This document shows positions 45,811-55,406 of a DNA stretch of 64,000 nt, in pieces; the first letter of the stretch is position 1; each line of letters begins with the position of its first letter. The stretch covers positions 62,001 through 126,000 of the forward strand of contig NZ_QGGB01000001.1 in assembly GCF_003150675.1 (NCBI RefSeq), in the 5' to 3' direction. Made by a program: the position numbers and the translations under genes. The stretch comes from Rhodohalobacter mucosus (GTDB lineage Bacteria; Bacteroidota; Rhodothermia; Balneolales; Balneolaceae). The notes beneath the pieces are model-generated. The model saw nothing but the letters and a program-made list of their open reading frames with translations. It had not been told where the DNA came from and ran no database searches.

Positions 45811-47361
45811 CTAGAGCGGCAGGTTGTCGTGCTTTTTACGCGGAACACTCTCCGCCTTGTTCTGACATACCTCAAACGCATGGATCAATTTTTCCCTTGT
45901 TTCGGAGGGCATGATCACATCATCTATAAACCCACGGGCGGCGGCTTTATACGGGTGCGCAAACTCTTCGTTATATTGGTCTTCCAGTTCTTTCTGTTTT
46001 GCTTCGGGATCGTCAGCCGCAGCGATTTCCCTTCTGAAAATAATTTCAACTGCTCCTTTTGTCCCCATTACTGCAATTTCCGCTGTTGGCCAGGCCACGT
46101 TGTAATCGGCGCGGATATGCTTTGAATTCATCACATCATAGGCGCCGCCATAGGCTTTACGCGTGATCACCGTCATTTTGGGCACTGTTGCTTCACAGAA
46201 AGCATAGAGGAGCTTGGCTCCGTGTTTGATGATTCCCCCCCACTCCTGGTCGGTTCCCGGCAGAAAGCCCGGCACATCCTCGAATACCACAAGCGGGATA
46301 TTGAATGCATCGCAGAATCGGACAAATCGCGCTCCCTTGAGGGATGCATCAATATCCAGAACTCCTGCAAGCGAGAGCGGTTGATTGGCAACGACACCTA
46401 CAGACCTGCCGTCGAGCCGTGCAAAACCGATCACAATATTGTCCGCATAGTTTTCCTGAACTTCATAGAACGACCCTTTATCCATCACCCCTTCAATCAC
46501 TTCTTTAATATCGTACGGCTTGTTCGGATTGAGGGGTACGATATCATCAAGTTTCGCCGCCTTCGAAGAATCCGCTGCAAGGGGCTGCTGTTTCGGAGTT
46601 TTCTCCTCACAGTTTTGCGGTAAATAACTCAGAAGCTTTCTGATGTCATTGAGGCAGATTGCATCATTTTCAACGGTAAAATGTGCTACACCCGACTTCG
46701 TTCCGTGGGCTGATGCACCTCCCAGATCTTCTGATGTTACCTCTTCATGGGTTACTGTTTTAACCACATTGGGGCCGGTTACGAACATGTAGCTCGTATT
46801 TTTTACCATGTAGACAAAATCGGTAAGGGCAGGACTGTATACCGCTCCACCGGCGCAGGGTCCCATGACGGCTGAAATCTGTGGGACCACGCCCGAGGCC
46901 ATTGAATTTCTCCAGAACACTTCCGCATAACCTCCAAGAGAACTCACTCCCTCCTGGATGCGCGCTCCGCCCGAGTCGTTCAACCCTATGACCGGCACAC
47001 CGTTTTTCATTGCCAGATCCATAATCTTACATATTTTTTCCGCATGGGTCTCGGAAAGGGACCCGCCAAAAACCGTAAAATCCTGACTGAAAAGATATAC
47101 CGGCCGGCCGTCAATCTTTGCAAAGCCGGTCACTACGCCATCGCCCAGTACACGCTGCCCCTCAAGCCCAAAAGCAGAACTGCGATGGGTTACAAATGCA
47201 TCGATCTCCTGAAAGCTCCCTTTATCGGCCAGGAGGTCGATTCGTTCTCTTGCTGTCAGCTTTCCCTTTTTATGCTGTTTTTTTATCCGATTTTCACCGC
47301 CTCCCTTTTTAGAATCTTCGCGTAACTTTTTCAGGCGCTCTTCTTTTGCGTTTGTACTCAT
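45811..47361 (-). CDS. pccB: Acyl-CoA carboxylase carboxyltransferase (propionyl-CoA carboxylase beta) subunit
   Basis: The protein has 516 residues. The biotin-dependent carboxyltransferase fold is clear: [80 protein letters not shown], and in the second half [20 protein letters not shown] and [11 protein letters not shown]. Such subunits carry carboxyl groups to propionyl-CoA or acetyl-CoA. Neither the biotin carboxylase nor the biotin carrier gene is adjacent. The methylmalonyl-CoA decarboxylase alpha subunit is a related alternative. The gene starts 15 bp after an acidic unknown protein, so the two are probably co-transcribed. Confidence 0.9.
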   Translation of the reverse strand: MSTNAKEERLKKLREDSKKGGGENRIKKQHKKGKLTARERIDLLADKGSFQEIDAFVTHRSSAFGLEGQRVLGDGVVTGFAKIDGRPVYLFSQDFTVFGGSLSETHAEKICKIMDLAMKNGVPVIGLNDSGGARIQEGVSSLGGYAEVFWRNSMASGVVPQISAVMGPCAGGAVYSPALTDFVYMVKNTSYMFVTGPNVVKTVTHEEVTSEDLGGASAHGTKSGVAHFTVENDAICLNDIRKLLSYLPQNCEEKTPKQQPLAADSSKAAKLDDIVPLNPNKPYDIKEVIEGVMDKGSFYEVQENYADNIVIGFARLDGRSVGVVANQPLSLAGVLDIDASLKGARFVRFCDAFNIPLVVFEDVPGFLPGTDQEWGGIIKHGAKLLYAFCEATVPKMTVITRKAYGGAYDVMNSKHIRADYNVAWPTAEIAVMGTKGAVEIIFRREIAAADDPEAKQKELEDQYNEEFAHPYKAAARGFIDDVIMPSETREKLIHAFEVCQNKAESVPRKKHDNLPL

Positions 47362-47376
47362 CTTTAAATGATTTAT

Positions 47377-49062
47377 TTATCCTTTCCTTTTCGTGTAATA
47401 GCTTTGCAGCCTGTCCGTAAAACCAACAGCTGCTTCATCCAACAGGTTAATGTTATTTTTCTTAAAGACTTCCTTTTCAAGATAGCCTGCCGCTGATTTC
47501 CAATCCTTTTTGGAGGATAATCCGGAAATTGCTGCTTCATATTCATTTTTTGAACCGCCAAAGATTTCATCAATAATACGCTTTCGTTCCGGTTCCAGCC
47601 ATTTGTCCAGGTCTGAATAAGCAGCATTTTCAGCATAAAAACGTTCTGCGGGCTGCGATTCCTGCAATGTTTCCTCTTCTTCCTCTTCCTCTTCCCTTAT
47701 TTTACTCAAATCTTCCCGCTCCAGAAACGCTCTCCACATGGGTACGTCTTCCTCGTCGTCCGTTTCATTGTATAGCTCAATGGAGGCTACAGGCTCATCA
47801 TCATCATCGGGTTTGTCTGTCTCTTCCAGTATAGGTTCATCCTCCTCTTCGCTAAGTCCTCCAATTGTTTTCCATTTTCGAAGAAGTTCCGGGTCGAATT
47901 GCGGAATAGATGATTGCCGGGGCTCATCCAAATCGTCATGTTCACTGCTCTCTTTTTTGAAATTCATCTCATCGTAAATAGTCTCCGGCTCTTCAGTATC
48001 ACGGGGCGGTGTTTCATCAGCCGCTTCCTCATCAAATACAAACCGTTCATGGAGAGGTTTTGACTCAGAATCCTCGATTTCATCAGACGGAGCATCACCA
48101 TAGTCAGAAGATGAGGGTTGGGATTCAGTTTCCTTTTCAAAATCCTCTGCCTGTTCACCCTCACCCCGGCGCATTTGAAATGAGCCCAATATACTGTCGT
48201 CAGGTATGTAGAGTTCTCCGGATTGTCCTTTTCTTTTTTTCGGCAGATCTGAAGCGGCCTTCTCTGAATCTTTTGCCTTTTTCCCCTCGGGAGATTTGGC
48301 TTCGGAGTCTGTAACTTCACCCGCTTGCTGTTCTTCTTTTTCAACAGGGTCCGGTGCTGAAAGCACTTCGATAAACTCTGTCCTGTTCACCGGTTGATCA
48401 ATCCTGTCAAATTTATCAGCCAGTTTTGGCAGCCCTTTGTCCTGAAAGTAAATTCTCAGAAATTCCGTATCCACTTTGGGTCCCGCCAACAGAAAAAGAG
48501 GTTCCGTCTCTTTGGCCCAATCCAGTGAGTTGTGCCCTTTAATAAGCTTTTCGTCTACCTTCGTTACGATTTCACGACACTCGTTTAGCGAAATTGCACT
48601 TTTGTTTTTCTTCTCCATGTACCGAACCAATGCTGCGGCGAGTTGCCGTCCAACCGTAATGTATCGAATCCGTTTTTTTACCTGACTTATTGTGAGTTCC
48701 GTATCAGCGCCAAAAAGAGAATCCGGGATTGCCCGTCTGGGCCTGAGGGCCAGATCCATCGTATCGGCTACAGCAGCTTCAAAAATGGATTTACTGTATG
48801 AAGCAGGCATCATAACTTCTGCCTTAATAGCCTCAATAAAGTTTTTCCACGCAAACTGTACCGCAGGGCTGTCCATATTAGCCCATTCGGTATCGGGCGG
48901 TACCAGGGATTCATTCAGGTTTTGGTTCATCTCTATAACGACTCTCTCCGTTACGAATTCAGGAATATCAAGAACCTGAAGATCTTCAGGAGTGTAAAAC
49001 TCTCTGTCTTCAGGTAACCTGCCTGTAAGCCGCATCGTTATGTCTCGTATCATCTGCTCCAT
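47377..49062 (-). CDS. Unrecognised acidic protein co-transcribed with the acyl-CoA carboxylase
   Basis: The protein has 561 residues and I do not recognise it. There is no signal peptide or membrane segment. Residues about 1-245 look helical and soluble (for example LAAALVRYMEKKNKSAISLNEC). Residues 245-470 are low-complexity and very acidic, with many E, D, S and P and short runs such as EEEEEEEE near 470. The last 90 residues are again helical (YSDLDKWLEPERKRIIDEIFGG, KKDWKSAAGYLEKEVFKK). The pattern resembles a two-module protein with a disordered bridge, as in scaffolds. It ends 15 bp before the carboxylase subunit in the same direction, which suggests a functional link. Confidence 0.6.
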   Translation of the reverse strand: MEQMIRDITMRLTGRLPEDREFYTPEDLQVLDIPEFVTERVVIEMNQNLNESLVPPDTEWANMDSPAVQFAWKNFIEAIKAEVMMPASYSKSIFEAAVADTMDLALRPRRAIPDSLFGADTELTISQVKKRIRYITVGRQLAAALVRYMEKKNKSAISLNECREIVTKVDEKLIKGHNSLDWAKETEPLFLLAGPKVDTEFLRIYFQDKGLPKLADKFDRIDQPVNRTEFIEVLSAPDPVEKEEQQAGEVTDSEAKSPEGKKAKDSEKAASDLPKKRKGQSGELYIPDDSILGSFQMRRGEGEQAEDFEKETESQPSSSDYGDAPSDEIEDSESKPLHERFVFDEEAADETPPRDTEEPETIYDEMNFKKESSEHDDLDEPRQSSIPQFDPELLRKWKTIGGLSEEEDEPILEETDKPDDDDEPVASIELYNETDDEEDVPMWRAFLEREDLSKIREEEEEEEETLQESQPAERFYAENAAYSDLDKWLEPERKRIIDEIFGGSKNEYEAAISGLSSKKDWKSAAGYLEKEVFKKNNINLLDEAAVGFTDRLQSYYTKRKG

Positions 49063-49200
49063 AGCAGCAGGGTTATGATGATTTTATTAGGGGTTCTGTA
49101 ATATACAACTTCAACTTTAGATCAGTCATATCATTGTAAATTTCTTTACTTTTTTGCCTTTCGCTCTTTAATGCGTCAGATTATATTCAAAACTAATAAA

Positions 49201-49815
49201 ATGATTCAGCTGCAGGCCGACTCACTTACCAAGCGATATGGAAAGAAATCCGTTCTAAACGGAATTAGTTTCTCATATGAGGGTACAATACTGGGTATTG
49301 CAGGAGCAAACGGGTCTGGCAAGACAACGTTATTAAAATGCCTCACAGGATTACTGAAACCCTCTTCAGGATCCGTTACCTGGCAAATCGAGGGGATAAT
49401 TATAAACCAGGCTGATTTAAAATCTCATCTTGGCTATGCTGCTCCATACATCCAGCTATATGAAGAACTTACCGTTGCCGAGAATTTACAGTTTTTATCG
49501 GATCTTGGAAACCATGCAAGACAGAGCGACCTGACTGGACTTCTTAAAACGTATGATTCGGCTGAATTTTCTGATTCACTTTACGGTAATTTGTCAACAG
49601 GTCAGCAGCAGCGAGTCAAACTTGCTGCGTCTGCCGTCAAGGATCCGTCCATTTTAATACTCGATGAACCCGGCTCAAATCTGGATGCAAAAGGTAAAAA
49701 GCTGGTTGAAGATATGGTTCACGACTATTCCAGCCGGGGCAAAATGACCATCATTGCTTCAAACCAGCTGGATGAGCTGAAATTATGCGATAAAATTATT
49801 GATCTGAACAAATAA
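49201..49815 (+). CDS. ABC transporter ATP-binding protein, CcmA-like, without adjacent permease
   Basis: The product has about 204 residues. The ATG at 49201 starts MIQLQADSLTKRYGKKSVLNG, the normal N-terminus; the open frame extends 30 bp upstream. The motifs are Walker A GANGSGKTT, the signature LSTGQQQRVKLA, and Walker B ILILDEPGSNLD. The small size and lack of fusion resemble CcmA-like or lipoprotein-type exporter ATPases. No membrane permease gene is adjacent, so its partner is elsewhere in the genome. It precedes the M29 aminopeptidase by 11 bp. Confidence 0.85.
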   Translation: MIQLQADSLTKRYGKKSVLNGISFSYEGTILGIAGANGSGKTTLLKCLTGLLKPSSGSVTWQIEGIIINQADLKSHLGYAAPYIQLYEELTVAENLQFLSDLGNHARQSDLTGLLKTYDSAEFSDSLYGNLSTGQQQRVKLAASAVKDPSILILDEPGSNLDAKGKKLVEDMVHDYSSRGKMTIIASNQLDELKLCDKIIDLNK

Positions 49816-49826
49816 ATCATTTATCC

Positions 49827-50933
49827 ATGTACACACCTGACGACCTCAAGCTTGCAAAAAAATTACTTGAACACAGCATTGAACTTAAGGAGGGAGAAAA
49901 TGTAATGCTGCAGCTCATCGGGCTGAACGGAATCGGACTGATCCGCGCCCTTGCTGAGGAAACCAGGAACAGAAATGCCCATCCTTTTATAAAATTAGAG
50001 GATCCTGAAACCAACAGAATTCTGCTTGAAAACGGAGACGACGCTTTCTGGCAGAATCAGGCCATCACAGACCAGCTGCCGCTGATGAAACAGATGAATG
50101 CCTTTATCGGTATTCGGGGGGCAGAAAATATCTACGAGAATTCGAATGTAAGCAGTGAAGCGAATAAAGCCTACAGTGACAAATTTCTGAATCCAGTACA
50201 TTTTGAGGAGCGTGTAAACAACACCAAATGGGCAGTTTTGCGCTACCCATCCGCTGCTTTCGCCATGAACGCGAAAATGCCGACCGAACGCTTCCGGACA
50301 TTTTATTATGATGCCTGCCTGTTCGACTACAACAGGCTCCATGAAGCCATGAAGCCCCTGGAAGAACGGCTCCGGAAAACAGGCATCATCCGCCTGGAGG
50401 GAGTAGGTACGGATATTGAGTTTTCCGTAGAAGGCCAAAACTGGATTCCGTGCTATGGAAAACGCAATATCCCGGATGGTGAACTCTTTTCATCACCCAT
50501 TCTGGACTCCGTGAACGGCCAGATTACCTATGCCCCGTCGGTGTACCAGGGGAAACCGTTCGAATATGTGAAACTGATTGTGAAAAACGGAGTAGTTATC
50601 GATTTCGATTCCTCCAATAATCAGGCACTTGAAGAAATTCTGAATACCGATGAGGGTGCCAGAAGGTTTGGAGAGTTTAGTTTCGGACTCAACCCCATCA
50701 TCAGGGAGCCGATGTATGACATACTTTTTGATGAGAAAATATACGGTTCAAATCATCTCACACTGGGTAAGGATTATGAGATCGCGCCAAACGGCAATTC
50801 GAGCAGTATCCATTGGGACCTGGTTTGTATCGGCGCGAATGTATACTTCGACGGCAAACTTGTTCGGGAGGGCCGTAATTTTATTGCCGATGACCTTCTG
50901 GGGTTGAATATTGACAAGCTTACAGCACCATAA
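49827..50933 (+). CDS. M29-family aminopeptidase
   Basis: The protein has 368 residues. The family (thermophilic aminopeptidase, AmpS/PepS) is shown by the N-terminus LKLAKKLLEHSIELKEGENVML, the central RLEGVGTDIEFSVEGQNW segment, NIPDGELFSSPILDSVNG, and the C-terminal EFSFGLNP with metal-ligand histidine/glutamate residues in GSNHLTLG and the later SIHWDLV. M29 enzymes remove N-terminal amino acids in the cytoplasm with cobalt, zinc or magnesium. It may be translated from the same transcript as the ABC ATPase. Confidence 0.92.
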   Translation: MYTPDDLKLAKKLLEHSIELKEGENVMLQLIGLNGIGLIRALAEETRNRNAHPFIKLEDPETNRILLENGDDAFWQNQAITDQLPLMKQMNAFIGIRGAENIYENSNVSSEANKAYSDKFLNPVHFEERVNNTKWAVLRYPSAAFAMNAKMPTERFRTFYYDACLFDYNRLHEAMKPLEERLRKTGIIRLEGVGTDIEFSVEGQNWIPCYGKRNIPDGELFSSPILDSVNGQITYAPSVYQGKPFEYVKLIVKNGVVIDFDSSNNQALEEILNTDEGARRFGEFSFGLNPIIREPMYDILFDEKIYGSNHLTLGKDYEIAPNGNSSSIHWDLVCIGANVYFDGKLVREGRNFIADDLLGLNIDKLTAP

Positions 50934-50997
50934 TTTGATTTTGGGCCAATAACCCCACTTATTATAGTGTACGTATAACTCATTGCGGGAGTATTAC

Positions 50998-52758
50998 ATG
51001 CACAATTCTGTCATCACAATAATAACCATTCTTTTTATTGTGTGGCAGGTGCAAGAGGCTGAAGTTTCCACCCGAGAGGCTCTGCAAGCTGCAGCCTCCG
51101 ATTCTTTACTCATTCATTCGCTTATCGACTCCAGTTACGAGAACGCCTTTTCCAATCCGGACCGTGCCCTTATGTTTGCAGACAGCGCTCTTCGCCTGTC
51201 AAAAGAGAACTCCTACAAAAAAGGAATTGCCGGTGCCCATGGCGAACTGGGGTATGCTTACAGCGTGAAAGGAGATTTTCGCAAGGCAATTGATCATTTA
51301 AATCATGGAATCGCAATAAGCCGCGCTATCGGGGACAGCCTGGGATGGGTTTCTAAGATTAACGACCTGGGCTCTATTTATAAATCCAGAAATGAATACG
51401 AATCGGCCATTGAACTCTACTTTGAAGCCCTGCGTCTTTGTCGGGAACTTGACCTTCAGCGTGGAGTGGCGGTAACGCTGGGTAATATTGGTCTCTCCTA
51501 CTTTGAAATGGATCGGAATGACCGTGCTCTTGAATATTATACACAGGCACTTGAACTAAATGAAACGCTTGGAGATGAGAGCTCTCTGGCCAAAACATAT
51601 AACAACATCGGCCTGTTACACGGTGACGAGGGAAGGTATAAGCAGGCACAAAATTACCACGAAAAGGCACTTAAACTCCGCAAAGAACTGGGTTATACAA
51701 TTGAAATTGCAAACAGCCTGAACAATATCGGCCGGCTGCTCATGCAACAGGGCGAAAACGTGAGGGCCATCGACTCGTTGCATACGGCCATGCAGATAAA
51801 CCAGGACAGCGATCCGGAGCTTTCCAGTATCATTCACGAAAACCTTGCCCGATCATATGAATCGGCGGGTATGCTTGATTCTGCACTGGTTCATGCACGT
51901 AAAACCAGGACGCTTTCGGAAGAGTATGGTACGATGCTTGGTGTACAGGTTGGATATGAGCTGATGGCCGGAATTTACGGCAAAATGGGCAGGTTCGAAG
52001 AGGCTTACGAATCCCAGCGGAGTATGACATCCATAAAAGATTCTATTCTGAATATAGAAATGTCGCGTCAAATCAACGAACTTCAGACGAAGTACGAAAC
52101 AGCCCAAAAGGAGAAGGAGATTGCCCTTCTTGAGGAAGAGAGACAGCGGGAAGCCATGCTTCGAAATGTATTTCTATCGGGCCTCATTCTGGTTGCGATC
52201 ATTGGTCTTCTGATCTATAATCGTCAAAAGCTGAAAATTGAGAAAAACCGTACCGAGCTTGAAAACAAGAAGCTGAAAGAAGATCAGCTCTCAAAAGATC
52301 TTGCCCATAAAAAAAGAGAACTGACAAATCAGTCACTCCATCTTGTTCAGAAGAATGAGATGATGAAAGAGTTGAAAGAGACAATCAAAGAAATTCGCCT
52401 TAAAAGTGAAGTTAACGGCAGGGAGTTGCAAAGCCTCGAGAATATTGTTGACTACAGTTTCAATCTGGATGATGACTGGGAACAGTTCCGACACTATTTC
52501 AAAGCTGTTCACTCTGGGTTTTTCGATTCCCTTAAGTCTGCCTGCCCGGATCTTACGCCCAATGAATTAAGGCTTGCCGCATTGGCAAAATTGCGTCTCT
52601 CCGTCAAAGAAACAGCCACTATTTTGGGCATTACACCCGCCAGCGTAAAAACTGCAAGGTATCGTCTTCGTAAAAAACTGGGGCTGAATACTAAAGACAG
52701 TCTGTCCGGGTTCCTGGCCGATTTTGAAAAAAAGAATTTAAAATCCTCCATCAGATAG
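50998..52758 (+). CDS. TPR membrane regulator with C-terminal LuxR-like HTH
   Basis: The product has about 586 residues; the ATG at 50998 is preferred over 50983. Residues 1-17 are a hydrophobic N-terminus with signal-peptide character. About seven tetratricopeptide repeats follow (AALTLGNIGLSYF-type repeats, IANSLNNIGRLLMQQGENVRA), then a coiled coil, one membrane segment near MLRNVFLSGLILVAIIGLLIY, and a second coiled coil. The C-terminal 60 residues form a helix-turn-helix with LTPNELRLAALAKLRLS and VKETATILGITPASVKTARYRL. This layout, with a periplasmic TPR sensor and an intracellular DNA-binding domain, is typical of Bacteroidota. Its target is unknown. Confidence 0.85.
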   Translation: MHNSVITIITILFIVWQVQEAEVSTREALQAAASDSLLIHSLIDSSYENAFSNPDRALMFADSALRLSKENSYKKGIAGAHGELGYAYSVKGDFRKAIDHLNHGIAISRAIGDSLGWVSKINDLGSIYKSRNEYESAIELYFEALRLCRELDLQRGVAVTLGNIGLSYFEMDRNDRALEYYTQALELNETLGDESSLAKTYNNIGLLHGDEGRYKQAQNYHEKALKLRKELGYTIEIANSLNNIGRLLMQQGENVRAIDSLHTAMQINQDSDPELSSIIHENLARSYESAGMLDSALVHARKTRTLSEEYGTMLGVQVGYELMAGIYGKMGRFEEAYESQRSMTSIKDSILNIEMSRQINELQTKYETAQKEKEIALLEEERQREAMLRNVFLSGLILVAIIGLLIYNRQKLKIEKNRTELENKKLKEDQLSKDLAHKKRELTNQSLHLVQKNEMMKELKETIKEIRLKSEVNGRELQSLENIVDYSFNLDDDWEQFRHYFKAVHSGFFDSLKSACPDLTPNELRLAALAKLRLSVKETATILGITPASVKTARYRLRKKLGLNTKDSLSGFLADFEKKNLKSSIR

Positions 52759-52943
52759 CCGTACGTCACGGTTCACCCTTTTTGTTTACCGATTGTTGAC
52801 CCGCTGAAAGTTGCCCTTCTGACTCACAGCGCATAGGTTTTTGCAGACCCATTTCCGGGAACCCGGATGGTTTCCGCAACCGGGTCATGCACATGGTAAT
52901 CCATTTCACTTTCAATCAATAAAATTAAGCAATCAGGAGCTAC

Positions 52944-53411
52944 ATGAACATGAAGGCACAACTCACAACTTCGATACTTTTCATTTTTGCCCTTTTCTTG
53001 CTGGGTCACCAGCCTTTATCCGCACAGGATCAAGTGATGTCGTTTACACACACCGCTGATGATGACAAACTGGAGTGGGGCAGCTGTCCTGCATTCATGA
53101 CTGAAAGTTGCAGAATTGCAGTTCTGCACGGCAACCCGGCCAATCCCAATGCAGACGTTTTTTTCAAAATGCAGGGCAATACCACTGTACCCGCCCACTG
53201 GCATAACTCAGCAGAAAGAATGGTATTGGTTTCCGGAGAGATGGAAGTCAAATACGAGGGGCAAGAAGCCGAAATAATCACGACCGGTTCCTACGCATAC
53301 GGTCCCCCTGAAAAACCGCATCGTGCTTCCTGCCTGTCGGATGAGCCGTGTGTGCTTTTCATCGCGTTTAATAAGCCGGTGGATGCCTATCCGGTTGAGG
53401 GTACCCTGTAA
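52944..53411 (+). CDS. Secreted cupin-domain protein
   Basis: The protein has 155 residues. A signal peptide (about 1-27, ending PLSAQ) is followed by a single cupin domain with the metal motif HWHNSAERMVLVSGEMEV (two histidines, and a third histidine in PPEKPHRASC). Four cysteines occur in the mature part (CPAF, SCRI, ASC, PCV), which is high for a cupin and may form disulfides in the periplasm. Cupins of this kind include small dioxygenases or sugar- and metal-binding proteins. The function is unknown. It lies 185 bp after the TPR regulator and 56 bp before the OsmC gene. Confidence 0.8.
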   Translation: MNMKAQLTTSILFIFALFLLGHQPLSAQDQVMSFTHTADDDKLEWGSCPAFMTESCRIAVLHGNPANPNADVFFKMQGNTTVPAHWHNSAERMVLVSGEMEVKYEGQEAEIITTGSYAYGPPEKPHRASCLSDEPCVLFIAFNKPVDAYPVEGTL

Positions 53412-53467
53412 TCAGCATCCCCGATGAGAAGAATTCGCATTGCGTGTGAATAATCCTAAATCGAATT

Positions 53468-54004
53468 ATGTCTGACACAAATACAATCAGAAGGGTGTTT
53501 GAACGAAACGTTGAAGCACTTGAAAAGCGCCCCTCAATCGGACAGTCTACCGGATCTACAACTGTTCGTCTGCGAAACGGCACCACCTGTGTCATAACAA
53601 ACGGTTCCAAAGAACTTGTATGCGATGTTGGCCGGGAACAGGGAGGCAATGATGAGGGACCGGGACCCGGTGTTCTCGAAAGAGGAGCCCTGGGCAGCTG
53701 TCTTGCAATGGGCTACTCAATGTGGGCAGCATATCTGGATATTCCGGTAGACCATATTGAGGTCCACGTTGAAAGTGATTTCGACGCGCGTGCCATGTTC
53801 GGGGTGGGAAAAAATCCTCCCGGGTTTAAGGAAATTCGCTATGACGTAATGATCGAAAGCGAGGCTGATGAAGAGACCTTGCAGGAACTGATAGAAAAAG
53901 CAGACGCCCACAGTCCGGTACTCGACGACTTCACGCGGCCTGTACCCGTAAAACGGAGGGTGCATATCCAGCCCTCACGGGGTCTGCATACAGCGGGAGA
54001 ATAA
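53468..54004 (+). CDS. OsmC-like protein lacking the second cysteine
   Basis: The protein has 178 residues. OsmC/Ohr fold segments are visible: LERGALGSCLAMGYSMWAAYL with C78, a VHVESDFDARAMFG part, and the late KADAHSPVLDDFTRP. In active OsmC/Ohr peroxidases a second cysteine sits in the CPV-type position; here that site reads H-S-P-V (S149). So one of the two catalytic cysteines is missing, and a thiol peroxidase role is uncertain. It is in a row with the cupin and a small membrane gene. Confidence 0.85.
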   Translation: MSDTNTIRRVFERNVEALEKRPSIGQSTGSTTVRLRNGTTCVITNGSKELVCDVGREQGGNDEGPGPGVLERGALGSCLAMGYSMWAAYLDIPVDHIEVHVESDFDARAMFGVGKNPPGFKEIRYDVMIESEADEETLQELIEKADAHSPVLDDFTRPVPVKRRVHIQPSRGLHTAGE

Positions 54005-54121
54005 GAGAATGATCGCGATCCTGAATTCAGTCTGTACACTATTTATCAGTGCTTCGTAGCTGAATTTCAGCTCCGTACTGACAATTAAAAAACGTATTTG
54101 AACACACAGAGACAGAATCGA

Positions 54122-54523
54122 ATGGACATTGCACCCCAAATACTTATTGTTGCAGGCCTGATTGTTCTGATGTATGGTTTTTTGCTCGGAATTCCAATGG
54201 CCCGTGCGCGAAAAAAAGCATCAAGAGCTCCGAGATATTTGATTGCAGCGCACCTTGCGGCTCTTATTCAAGGCAGCATACTGCTGGCTTTAACCGTTGC
54301 ATTTGATTTTTCAATGCTTGCCTCGTGGATTGAAACGCTAATCGCTTCCCTGTTCACAGGAGGTGTCTTGTTATTCGATCTTGGCCTCACGATCAATTGG
54401 CTTCAAGGCTCTGAAGATGCTTTCGCAGAGAGATCTTTGGGATACAAAGTTTCATCGTCCGGCACCCCTCTTATTCTGGTCAGTGCCGGTATCCTTGTGT
54501 ACGGTGTACTTATGGCTCTCTAA
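54122..54523 (+). CDS. Small integral membrane protein, unrecognised
   Basis: The product has about 133 residues. The open frame begins at a TTG at 54098, but the ATG at 54122 starts MDIAPQILIVAGLIVLMYG and is preferred. Four hydrophobic segments are apparent (about 5-22, 43-63, 68-92 and 113-132), with basic RARKKASRAPRY between the first two. No known motif is seen. It lies between the OsmC-like gene and a methyltransferase gene, in the same direction as both. Confidence 0.7.
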   Translation: MDIAPQILIVAGLIVLMYGFLLGIPMARARKKASRAPRYLIAAHLAALIQGSILLALTVAFDFSMLASWIETLIASLFTGGVLLFDLGLTINWLQGSEDAFAERSLGYKVSSSGTPLILVSAGILVYGVLMAL

Positions 54524-54555
54524 CCGGAATCTATTAAACCTTATATGTATAAGTT

Positions 54556-55368
54556 ATGAAACCCAATCTGCAACGTCGCATTCAACGATACGGATGGGAC
54601 AAAGCCGCACCCTATTACGACTCCGGCTGGCAAAGACAGCTTAAGCCGGCCCAGTTAAAACTTTTGAATAAAGCGGGCCTCAAACCCGGTGAGAGCGTTT
54701 TAGACGTTTCCTGCGGTACCGGTCTGATCACACAGAAGGTTACTGAAGCCGTGGGTTCTGAAGGAAGTGTAACCGGTATTGATTTGTCGGAACAGATGAT
54801 TGAAAAAGCCCGAACTCGCCTGAATGGTTCCTACAGCAACTGCTCTTTCCGGCGTATGGATGCGGAAGATCTCATATTTGAGGACATAACATTCGATGCT
54901 GCTATCTGCTCGCTTGGACTGATGTATTTCCCCAGACCCGAGAGGGCCATTGATGAGATGTTTAGGGTTGTAAAGCCTGGCGGCAGGGTTTCAGCACTGG
55001 TATGGGGTGCAAGGCAGCAATGCGGTTGGGCGTCCATTTTCCCCATTACAGACCGTCGTGTGAAATCGGACGTCTGCCCGCTCTTTTTCCGGCTCGGTAT
55101 CGGTGATGCACTTGAACAAGCTTTTATGAATGCCGGCTTCACACATACCGATTCGTGCCGATTTTCGAAAAGGCTTGAATTCAGGGATGATGAAGAGGCG
55201 TGCGTTGCTGCATTTCTGGGCGGCGCTGTGGCACTGGCCTATCAAAAATTTGACAATCAAACCCGCGAGGAGGTTCATGCGGAGTACCTGGACTCAATAC
55301 GTCAGTACAAACAAGCCGCCGGATACTCCATACCCGGAGAGTTCGTGATTGTAACAGGAACCAGATAA
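54556..55368 (+). CDS. Class I SAM-dependent methyltransferase (UbiE-like)
   Basis: The protein has 270 residues. SAM-binding motif I is VLDVSCGTGLITQKV near residues 50-64, followed by GIDLSEQMIEKAR, DAAICSLGLMYFPRPERAIDEM and the VKPGGRVSALVWGAR post-motif. It is similar to UbiE/COQ5-type methyltransferases in the core, but the ubiE-specific C-terminus is not evident. The substrate is not known. It lies 38 bp before the methanethiol methyltransferase-like gene in the same orientation, so the two may share an operon. Confidence 0.87.
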   Translation: MKPNLQRRIQRYGWDKAAPYYDSGWQRQLKPAQLKLLNKAGLKPGESVLDVSCGTGLITQKVTEAVGSEGSVTGIDLSEQMIEKARTRLNGSYSNCSFRRMDAEDLIFEDITFDAAICSLGLMYFPRPERAIDEMFRVVKPGGRVSALVWGARQQCGWASIFPITDRRVKSDVCPLFFRLGIGDALEQAFMNAGFTHTDSCRFSKRLEFRDDEEACVAAFLGGAVALAYQKFDNQTREEVHAEYLDSIRQYKQAAGYSIPGEFVIVTGTR

Positions 55369-55406
55369 TTATCAATTCAAACAACCCTTAAATTATTCAG
55401 AGCACC

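Noticed and set aside
47640-48330. Runs of GAA/GAG-type codons (plus strand: TCTTCCTC repeats)
   Set aside because: They encode the acidic linker of the unknown protein and are codon-level low complexity, not a DNA repeat array.
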